Below, piece after piece: positions 57,924 to 64,000 of a stretch of DNA of 64,000 nucleotides. How positions within the stretch are numbered: the stretch's first letter is position 1; the number at the start of each line of letters is the position of its first letter. This DNA is from Zestomonas carbonaria (GTDB lineage: Bacteria > Pseudomonadota > Gammaproteobacteria > Pseudomonadales > Pseudomonadaceae), in the NCBI RefSeq assembly GCF_904061905.1, contig NZ_CAJFCI010000056.1:1-64000 (forward strand). Direction: 5' to 3'. A model generated the notes under the pieces. The model was not told where the DNA came from. It saw only the letters and a list, made by a program, of their open reading frames with translations, and ran no database searches. Both the position numbers and the translations under genes were made by a program.

Positions 57924-58933
57924 TCCATAAACCCTCATGGTTTAGAGAAGATCAAATCATGGTCTCGACAGCTCCAACTTGCGGCTTAACTAAAGGTGGT
58001 CGACTGCTACCGCTGGTAAATCCTCAAACCGGCCAGCGCATTCAGGTTATAGACCCCGACACTGGAGGACTCGTAGACGCCATTGACGATCAACTGAAAA
58101 CGGATATGGAAGCACTACGAGATGGCAACTGGACATCTACGCTACGCTACGTCAGCGCCGAAGAGGTGTCCATGCGCTGCGCTGTACCTAATTTTTACGA
58201 CCGCCGCTACGACGATACCTTTGATGAAGTGATGGATACCGATAAATTTCGGAACTTCACCTCTATGACAATTGGCCAGATGATTGAGGCGAGGATGCTT
58301 ACAATCCGTAACGGCCACGGATCGCCAACTCAAAGCGTTCGAGTTGGAACTGTACCGTACATCAAGGTCAGCGACCTTCGCGCGGGGCTGCTCAATATAA
58401 ACCCAACAAATCGGGTGCCCCATGCTGTAGCGGAGAAATTCTGGAAAGGAAAGTCATCAGGCCTTGCTGCATGGGATCTAATTTGCCCAGAGCGCACATC
58501 AAAGAACATAGGCGATTTTTGTATGATCTTGCCGGGTCAAGAACAAGTCGTCACTACGAAAGAAGTGATCATAGTACGCCCCGGAGAAGAGGCGAATTTT
58601 GACCCATTTTATCTTATGTGGGCACTCACACTTAATATCGTGAGAGATCAATGGCGGCGAGTTATTTTCATGCAAACAAACCGTGAAGACGTAGGAGATC
58701 GGTATCTTTCTATTCGCATACCCATCCCACGCGACGCCAACCACGCAACTTTAGTGTCCCGCCCATTCCGTGAGTATTATAAAAACCTAGCAAATGCGCG
58801 AGATGAACTTAGGTCTTACTTCGCGGCTGAACCGAACCATCATTTCTTTATTGGCACAGCTGATGAAGCCATTGATTTAAAGGAGTTAGAGGAAGAGGGA
58901 GCTTTCGAGCCCAACGCTATTGGTGAAGCATAA
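57920..58933 (+). CDS. Specificity (S) subunit, HsdS/BcgIB-like
   Basis: 337 residues, near the 341 of BcgIB. TSMTIGQMIEARMLTIRNGH and VRVGTVPYIKVSDLRAGLLN followed later by TSKNIGDFCMILPGQE, DRYLSIRIPIPRD and a helical end are typical for a target-recognition domain plus conserved spacer. Contains a single recognisable recognition domain, so a dimer would be needed for a bipartite target. The reading frame remains open for 54 codons after the TAA. Confidence 0.75.
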   Translation: MIHKPSWFREDQIMVSTAPTCGLTKGGRLLPLVNPQTGQRIQVIDPDTGGLVDAIDDQLKTDMEALRDGNWTSTLRYVSAEEVSMRCAVPNFYDRRYDDTFDEVMDTDKFRNFTSMTIGQMIEARMLTIRNGHGSPTQSVRVGTVPYIKVSDLRAGLLNINPTNRVPHAVAEKFWKGKSSGLAAWDLICPERTSKNIGDFCMILPGQEQVVTTKEVIIVRPGEEANFDPFYLMWALTLNIVRDQWRRVIFMQTNREDVGDRYLSIRIPIPRDANHATLVSRPFREYYKNLANARDELRSYFAAEPNHHFFIGTADEAIDLKELEEEGAFEPNAIGEA

Positions 58934-59098
58934 CCTTCTTTGTATATTGACAGAGAATATGGCGCTACCACCTCGGAAGCGCCAATCCAACCATCGGCCG
59001 AGGTGACGTGCAACCCCGCAGTCGCTCGGCTCAACGAACAGGGGGCCGTCATCACAGGGCGCGTGGTCCAAGAGCCTCGCGTCCTATCGTCCATTTAG
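58934..59098 (+). other. Open frame continuing in phase after the S-subunit stop
   Basis: 54 sense codons directly after TAA and in the same frame: PSLYIDREYGATTSEAPIQP ... LNEQGAVITGRVVQEPRVLS, then TAG. It has protein-like composition. Either the S gene was longer and has acquired a stop, or a small gene starts at the TTG (58940). No clear ribosome site. Confidence 0.4.
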
Positions 59099-59148
59099 GC
59101 TTGCTTTCGGTAAGATCCGAACATCACAGGATCGCCGAAGGTTATGAA

Positions 59149-59910
59149 ATGGACTTCCCCCCCATCATCGCGCAGGTCTGGGGCACGCTAGGCTGGTTTA
59201 TCCCGCTGACGCTGCTGATCGGCCTGCTCAAGTCGCATTGGGCCAAGGGTCATATTGGCGAACTCCTAGTGCGACTGTTTGCCCATTGGCAGCTGGACAA
59301 ACAGACCTACCGCCGCCTGCACAATGTCACGCTGAACACACCAGACGGCACCACGCAGATCGACCACGTATTCCTCGCACCCTACGGCATCTTCGTGCTG
59401 GAAACAAAGAACATGAGCGGCTGGATCTTCGGCAGCGAGAAGCAGCCACAGTGGACGCAGAAGCTCTACAAGCGCACATTCAAATTCCAGAACCCGCTAC
59501 GCCAGAACTACAAGCACCTCAAAGCCCTGGAAGCCACCCTTGGCGTTAACCCCGAGCACCTGCACTCGGTGATCACCTTCGTCGGCGGCAGCACCTTCAA
59601 AACCGAAGTGCCGGCCAACGTGACACAGGGCCTAGGCTTTATCCGCTATATCAAGTCATTCCAGCAGCCGGTATTCAGCGAGACTGAAGTCGACGCCATG
59701 GTGCAAACCCTGCAAACCGGCCGCCGCGCCCCCACACTCGCCACCCACCGAGAGCACGTGCAAAACCTCAAACGCCGAAGCGACCCAACAGCCGAGCGGC
59801 AATGCCCGAGATGCGGCAGTGCGCTACTTATTCGAACGGTGAAATCAGGGGCAAAAGCGGGGCAGCAGTTCTGGGGATGCTCGGCATTCCCCAAATGCAG
59901 AACCATGTAG
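59149..59910 (+). CDS. NERD nuclease with membrane anchor and zinc ribbon
   Basis: 253 residues from ATG 59149 (GAAGG upstream). N-terminal membrane helix (LGWFIPLTLLIGLLKS), NERD domain with GTTQIDHVFLAPYGIFVLETK (D and E-x-K catalytic residues near 62-76), and a C-terminal topoisomerase-type C4 zinc ribbon (CPRCGSALLIR...FWGCSAFPKC). NERD proteins are PD-(D/E)XK-related nucleases. Located between the restriction operon and mrr; part of the defence cluster but could be independent. Confidence 0.8.
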   Translation: MDFPPIIAQVWGTLGWFIPLTLLIGLLKSHWAKGHIGELLVRLFAHWQLDKQTYRRLHNVTLNTPDGTTQIDHVFLAPYGIFVLETKNMSGWIFGSEKQPQWTQKLYKRTFKFQNPLRQNYKHLKALEATLGVNPEHLHSVITFVGGSTFKTEVPANVTQGLGFIRYIKSFQQPVFSETEVDAMVQTLQTGRRAPTLATHREHVQNLKRRSDPTAERQCPRCGSALLIRTVKSGAKAGQQFWGCSAFPKCRTM

Positions 59911-59957
59911 AGTCTTTAGCACGCGGCCCTAACATCAATCCTGCGCCTGGAGTCGCA

Positions 59958-60878
59958 ATGCCCGTACCTACTTACGACCAGTTTATTGAGCCGATCCTAC
60001 GCTACCTGGCCGCCACGCCCGAAGGCGCGACAGCACGTGACGCCCATGAGGCCGCTGCCGATGTGCTGAACCTGTCGGAAGCTCAGCGCCAAGAGTTGAT
60101 TGCCAGCGGCCAGGCCACCTACAAAAACCGCGCAGGCTGGGCACACGACCGCCTCAAGCGTGCCGGCCTGTCCAGCAGCGCCAAGCGTGGATACTGGAAG
60201 CTGACAGACGCAGGCATTACCTATGCCTTAGAGCATCCCGAGCCACTCGCAGCAGATGAAGTGGAACGGCTAGCCATCGGTTTCAAGAACGTAAACCTGA
60301 AGAGCCCAACCGACGCTATCCCCCTCGATGGTCAAGAACAGCCAGCGCCGACGCTTAGCTCAGCAACTGTTAGCCCTGACGACCGCCTGGAGCAGGCTCT
60401 ACGTGAGCTACGTGAGGCAACGGCTGCTGACCTCCTGGATAACCTCCTGCAAGTCAGCCCTAACCGTTTTGAAGTCATCGTGCTGGATGTGCTGCATAGC
60501 CTTGGATACGGCGCTAGCCGCAACGATCTGCAGCGTGTCGGCGGCAGCGGTGATGGCGGTATCGACGGGGTGATCTCACTCGACAAGCTCGGCCTGGAGA
60601 AGGTCTACGTCCAAGCAAAACGCTGGCAGGGCACAGTTGGTAGACCAGAACTGCAAGCCTTCTATGGAGCTCTTGCAGGGCAGAAGGCCAAGCGTGGCGT
60701 GTTTATTACCACCTCAGGCTTCACGGCCCAGGCAATCGAATTTTCCCGTTCCGTAGAAGGCATGGTGCTGGTAGATGGCAGTCGACTGGTCAACTTGATG
60801 ATGGATCACGGGGTTGGTGTAACGTCGCGCCTACTTAAGCTTCCGAAGCTGGATAGCGACTACTTCGACGAGGAATAA
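59958..60878 (+). CDS. mrr: Mrr-type restriction endonuclease
   Basis: 306 residues from ATG 59958, preceded by GGAG. N-terminal Mrr_N winged helix (PTYDQFIEPILRYLAATPEG ... LSSSAKRGYWKLTDAGI) and C-terminal Mrr_cat with FEVIVLDVLHSLGYG, GSGDGGIDGVI and VYVQAKRW (catalytic D and Q-x-K). Type IV enzyme cutting modified DNA, in E. coli K-12 m6A/m5C-modified or after high pressure. Living next to an active adenine methyltransferase would require that its target modification differ from the local one. Confidence 0.9.
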   Translation: MPVPTYDQFIEPILRYLAATPEGATARDAHEAAADVLNLSEAQRQELIASGQATYKNRAGWAHDRLKRAGLSSSAKRGYWKLTDAGITYALEHPEPLAADEVERLAIGFKNVNLKSPTDAIPLDGQEQPAPTLSSATVSPDDRLEQALRELREATAADLLDNLLQVSPNRFEVIVLDVLHSLGYGASRNDLQRVGGSGDGGIDGVISLDKLGLEKVYVQAKRWQGTVGRPELQAFYGALAGQKAKRGVFITTSGFTAQAIEFSRSVEGMVLVDGSRLVNLMMDHGVGVTSRLLKLPKLDSDYFDEE

Positions 60879-60967
60879 CTAGAGAGATAATAAATCTGAT
60901 CATTTTCGTGCTAATGAACAGACAAATTACGGCGAGTGAAGCAGGCCAACAATATAAGGATGGCATA

Positions 60968-63088
60968 ATGGAAATTGATATTAAGCAATGCAACAACATT
61001 ACATCAGCCAAGGTATCCATCGAAGCAGGTAAGCTGAATATCAAATTTGCCCCTAATGGCACGGGGAAAAGCACCATTTCAAAAGCCATCCAGTTTGCCA
61101 CAGCCAAAGATGACCAAGCGCTAGCCGAACTATTGCCCTTTAAATTTCGTAGCGAAAATCCAAACAACATCAAACCTGAAGTTTTTGGCATCGAACACTT
61201 CGACAGCATCATGTGCTTTAACGAAGAGTACGTAAGCAAATTCACTTTTCAACCAGATGAACTGGTGAGCAATAGCTTTGATATTTTTATACGCACAGAA
61301 GCTTACAAAGAAAAAGAGCGAGAAATCCAAGCACTCACAAGCGCAGTTCAACAACAATTTGCAAACAACCCTAATTTAGAAGCACTACTAGCCAATCTAA
61401 AAGAGCTGAGTGGCGCATTTAAAGTCACCGCTAGCGGTGGCTTGGCCAAAACATCAACCGGAGCCAAAGCGCTTTCCAGCGCAAATAAAATTGATCATAT
61501 CCCACAGGGACTAGAGCACTATCAGCCATTCATCCAAAGCCCCAAGAGTGTTACTTGGATTGATTGGCAAGCCAAAGGACACAAAGAATTCTCCGAATTA
61601 TCTGATTCATGCCCATTTTGCACCAGCGACTCTACGGACAAGAAAGAGCAAATTGCCAAGGTGAGTCAAGAGTACGACAAAAACCTGATAAAGAACCTGG
61701 TCAGCATTATCGAAGTAATAAATAAGCTAGGGGATTTTTTCTCAGACCCTGCGCGAGAAAAGCTGAACATCATTAAGTCACTTAAGGACGGGATCGAAAA
61801 AGAGCACGAAACCTTTATCGTAACGATCAAGTCACAGATTGATGACTTAGTGGCGAAACTTGAGAGAATAAAAAGTTTAACTGGTTTTGATTTTAAAGAA
61901 GGAGATATTGTCGGGCAAAAATTACTAACTTACAAAATCGATCTTCAGTTTTTCGACACTTTAAACTCCGCCAAAACCAACGAAACAACAGCCATAATCA
62001 ACCAGTCAATTGACGGTTTAATACAACAGGCCGGCCCGCTACAGGGCAAAATTAATCAACAGCGAAAAGAGATGCAAAAACTGGTTGAAAAGCATCAGAC
62101 TGATATTAATGCGTTTCTTACTTTCGCAGGGTATCGCTATCAGGTGGCAATCATTGGCGAGGGCGAGCAATCACAGCTCAAATTACGGCACATGGATCAT
62201 TCAAGCCATCTGAGTGGTGGCAGTCAGCATTTGAGTTTCGGTGAACGCAACGCCTTTTCGCTTATTTTGTTTATGTACGAGTGCATAGCCAAAAAACCAA
62301 ATCTAATCATATTAGATGACCCAATATCTTCATTCGACAAGAACAAAAAATACGCAATTTTAGAGATGCTTTTTAGGCGAAATGCTGAATATTGCTTGAA
62401 GGGCAAAACAGTCTTGATGCTTACCCATGATGTCGAGCCGATTATTGACACATTAAAATCTGTTCGAGGACAGTTTAGCAATCAAGTTTTCGCGGCATAT
62501 TTGCAACTGCGAAACGGCGAAATCACTGAGCAGCCAATTTCAGGCGACAATATAAAAACTTTCATACAGATCTGCGGAACCATATTGGCATCAACGCAAA
62601 ACCCAATTATTAAGCTTATTTATCTGCGACGCCGCTATGAAGTTCTGGGCGAGCTTGAAGCCGCATACCAAGTGTTGTCAAATCTATTTAAGAAGCGCGC
62701 TGAACCGGAAGACCATCGATTTCCAAAAACTGATGACGGTTTGAGCACGCCGCTGTCGCCCGATGACATTTCGGCTGGAATCGCGGAAATAAAATCCCAT
62801 ATTTCTGACTTACCGACAGACTACCCATCTTTGATCGCCTTATTCAATGACAATGAGCGAATTAAGGCACTGTATCACCAAAGCACTAATGGCTATGAGA
62901 AATTACAGCTGACCCGGATATTGTTAGACATAGAAACCATTGACAATTCTGTCATCAGGAAATTCATCAACGAAACTTACCATATTGAAAACGAGTTTAT
63001 CTTTCAGCTAGATCCAACGCAGTTCGATTTAATTCCGGAATATGTCGTTAGGGAATGCGAAAAAATCCTAGCTGAAACCACAGAATGA
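60968..63088 (+). CDS. RloC/PrrC-like AAA_13 ATPase
   Basis: 706 residues from ATG 60968 (AAGGA upstream), AT-rich. Walker A FAPNGTGKST (about 27-35), long coiled coil with a Cys-x2-Cys turn, DSCPFCTSD (about 213), second coiled coil, signature LSFGERNAFSLILF (about 421), Walker B LIILDDPISSFD (about 446), H-loop MLTHDVEP (about 485), then a 210-residue C-terminal domain. AAA_13 with a CxxC hook is the layout of RloC, a tRNA anticodon nuclease; LRRRYEVLGE and a later EDH in the C-terminal part could supply an Arg-Glu-His set, but spacing differs from PrrC. PrrC is normally beside a restriction system, as here. Confidence 0.78.
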   Translation: MEIDIKQCNNITSAKVSIEAGKLNIKFAPNGTGKSTISKAIQFATAKDDQALAELLPFKFRSENPNNIKPEVFGIEHFDSIMCFNEEYVSKFTFQPDELVSNSFDIFIRTEAYKEKEREIQALTSAVQQQFANNPNLEALLANLKELSGAFKVTASGGLAKTSTGAKALSSANKIDHIPQGLEHYQPFIQSPKSVTWIDWQAKGHKEFSELSDSCPFCTSDSTDKKEQIAKVSQEYDKNLIKNLVSIIEVINKLGDFFSDPAREKLNIIKSLKDGIEKEHETFIVTIKSQIDDLVAKLERIKSLTGFDFKEGDIVGQKLLTYKIDLQFFDTLNSAKTNETTAIINQSIDGLIQQAGPLQGKINQQRKEMQKLVEKHQTDINAFLTFAGYRYQVAIIGEGEQSQLKLRHMDHSSHLSGGSQHLSFGERNAFSLILFMYECIAKKPNLIILDDPISSFDKNKKYAILEMLFRRNAEYCLKGKTVLMLTHDVEPIIDTLKSVRGQFSNQVFAAYLQLRNGEITEQPISGDNIKTFIQICGTILASTQNPIIKLIYLRRRYEVLGELEAAYQVLSNLFKKRAEPEDHRFPKTDDGLSTPLSPDDISAGIAEIKSHISDLPTDYPSLIALFNDNERIKALYHQSTNGYEKLQLTRILLDIETIDNSVIRKFINETYHIENEFIFQLDPTQFDLIPEYVVRECEKILAETTE

Positions 63089-63192
63089 GCTATCGGGTGA
63101 GGTTTGATGAATGGAATTCGATTACCGTTGAGGGCTGGCTAATGATCTATCGAAAACCAAAGCAGACTGTTTCTTTGAGAATACCTTCCTGA
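63085..63192 (+). CDS. Small ORF coupled to the ATPase gene
   Basis: 35 residues, MSYRVRFDEWNSITVEGWLM and IYRKPKQTVSLRIPS; start overlaps the ATPase stop (ATGA). In a shifted frame 63132-63242 stays open (GLANDLSKTKADCFFENTFL and TAIKLSEHENTYEVAKA) and looks more like protein. A frameshifted or truncated small gene is possible. Confidence 0.35.
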   Translation: MSYRVRFDEWNSITVEGWLMIYRKPKQTVSLRIPS

Positions 63193-63254
63193 CCGCCATC
63201 AAGCTTTCGGAACACGAAAATACTTATGAGGTGGCTAAAGCTTGATCGTTTCAC

Positions 63255-63284
63255 GGTACAAAAAACAGTACACTGGCGGTACAG
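63255..63284 (+). repeat. GGTACA repeat cluster, right end
   Basis: GGTACAAAAAACAGTACACT followed by GGCGGTACAG: near copy of 38532-38560 with one extra base and three changes. 121 bases inside attR; the left copy is 58 bases inside attL. Confidence 0.55.
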
Positions 63285-63404
63285 TGCCCAGCTTTTACAG
63301 ATTTCGCTAAATTACGCTTAACCCGCTCTACGACGCTACTTTCAGCTAACTGTACCTGCGCTAAGCTACGCCCGATTTCACTAGGCTTGCAGCGTTTCTA
63401 GGCA

Positions 63405-63465
63405 ACTCATAATCCTTTGGTCCACGGTTCGAGTCCGTGTGGGCCCACCACCTTCAAAGCCGCGC
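63405..63465 (+). repeat. attR: 61-bp direct repeat, partial tRNA
   Basis: Exact copy of 38413-38473. It holds only the 3' part of the tRNA (anticodon loop to CCA) and is not a functional gene. Confidence 0.93.
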
Positions 63466-64000
63466 GAAGCGAGGCTTTTCTCGCTTTACCGGTCAGGTTT
63501 TCAGAGTTCTCCCCTTTCAAAACATCTCCAGTGACCACGAAGTGTCCACACTGCTTCGCCAGCGGGTTCAGGTCGCCCACATCTATCAGATGTCCCGGGC
63601 TGAAGCGGGCATAGCCAAGATCGCGTAGTCGAGGGCACGCTGCTGGGTCAGGGTCCATCTTGAACGGGTAAAACCGCGTCCACTACTGCCGCAGTTCATG
63701 AGTCGATGCCGGCAATGTACCGGGCAGTTCAAGGTTCGGGGGAGTCGTGCCTGGGTCGCTCGGCCTCCCGTTCGGCCGTCTCTCCGCCGTACCACAACTT
63801 AGCTATGCGGCTACTCAGATGGCACTTACGCGATAGCGCAAACGCTTTTCGCCCAGCCGTTCCAGCACAATCCTGACCGGCAGGAAGCGTTTGATCCTCC
63901 GAGCGTTGGTCTGAAGTCGCCAGGCTGCCATCTACCGCCTCTCGGAAGCCGGACGCCAGCTCTTTGCCGTATCTCGCCAGGCCAAGCAGACACCGAAGAC
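63466..64000. other. Sequence right of the island, no gene supported
   Basis: 535 bases, GC-rich like the chromosome. Frames here are short. A 38-residue minus-strand ORF at 63815-63931 (MAAWRLQTNARRIKRFLPVR then RLGEKRLRYRV) is strongly basic and might be the end of a transposase or a leftover of an older element at the same tRNA. Nothing else can be named. Confidence 0.4.

Larger units (their letters stand above)
38413..63465. mobile_element. 25 kb genomic island at tRNA-CAT, plasmid-like
   Basis: Bounded by the 61-bp attL/attR repeats. Contains an integrase reading away from the tRNA (split by a second element), a TrfA-like replication gene with iterons, a MobC-like gene, and a defence cluster. 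Many genes are visibly more AT-rich than the flanks. Without the 10.6 kb nested element, the island would be about 14.4 kb. With no relaxase and a broken integrase it is probably immobile now unless helped in trans. Confidence 0.9.

Noticed and set aside
56265..58933. Complete type I restriction system
   Set aside because: No helicase/translocase HsdR gene is present in the window; the nuclease is fused to the methyltransferase, which fits BcgI-like enzymes better.
63405..63465. Second tRNA gene
   Set aside because: Only the 3' half is present; no acceptor 5' strand or D-arm. It is attR.
63407..63658. 83-codon minus-strand frame over attR and beyond
   Set aside because: It reads through the tRNA remnant and terminator; composition is not protein-like and there is no ribosome site.

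Overview
The window is chromosomal DNA of a Pseudomonas of the P. aeruginosa group: GC-rich core genes in recognisable Pseudomonas order, carrying a 25 kb genomic island at a tRNA gene. Positions 1-25,924 follow the order of P. aeruginosa PAO1 PA4851-PA4873 (DUF3426 protein, dusB, fis, purH, purD, retS, marC-type gene, urea ABC transporter, ureDABC, Hsp70-like protein). Positions 25,977-38,458 follow PA0584 back to PA0574.1 (cca, folK/folB, plsY, tsaD, rpsU, dnaG, rpoD, GGDEF/EAL protein, tRNA-CAT). As I recall PAO1, these blocks are far apart there. An MFS gene sits between purD and retS, and the acetyltransferase gene I recall between ureA and ureB is absent, so this is not a PAO1-like strain and may be a sister species.

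Core region. purH and purD complete purine synthesis; dusB-fis is a coupled pair; retS is the hybrid sensor of the Gac/Rsm switch. urtABCDE (12.2-18.0 kb) imports urea and ureDABC (18.3-21.7 kb) starts to hydrolyse it. Both units have a sigma-54 type GG-N10-GC promoter, and urtA also has a near-consensus NtrC site, so nitrogen limitation should switch on uptake and hydrolysis together. Two tandem near-identical urea/amide-type binding proteins follow. The rpsU-dnaG-rpoD macromolecular synthesis cluster and a 1,244-residue c-di-GMP protein lead to the tRNA.

Island (38,413-63,465). A 61-bp direct repeat of the tRNA 3' half marks both ends. The island carries a tyrosine integrase, an AlpA-like small protein, a TrfA-like replication initiator with five 22-bp iterons, a run of 11-bp repeats, and a MobC-like protein without a relaxase: it looks like an integrated, once mobilizable plasmid. 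Its right half is a defence cluster: Fic enzyme, a BcgI-like nuclease-methyltransferase with specificity subunit, a NERD nuclease, an Mrr nuclease and a RloC/PrrC-like ATPase with a CPFC hook.

Nested element. The island integrase is split at its His-Leu-Arg-His-Glu codons by a 10.6 kb Tn554-like element (about 39,498-50,108). This element encodes three overlapping tyrosine recombinases plus a small coiled-coil partner. It carries its own AT-rich two-gene cargo, an ABC-type ATPase with an altered Walker A and a PD-(D/E)XK nuclease (40,832-44,334). That pair is the best candidate here for an undescribed defence system: it has no name I can give it, it sits alone as cargo, and its ATPase has the same length and motif spacing as the ATPase at the other end of the island.

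Boundaries and family calls come from reading the sequence and translated frames only; no database search was possible.
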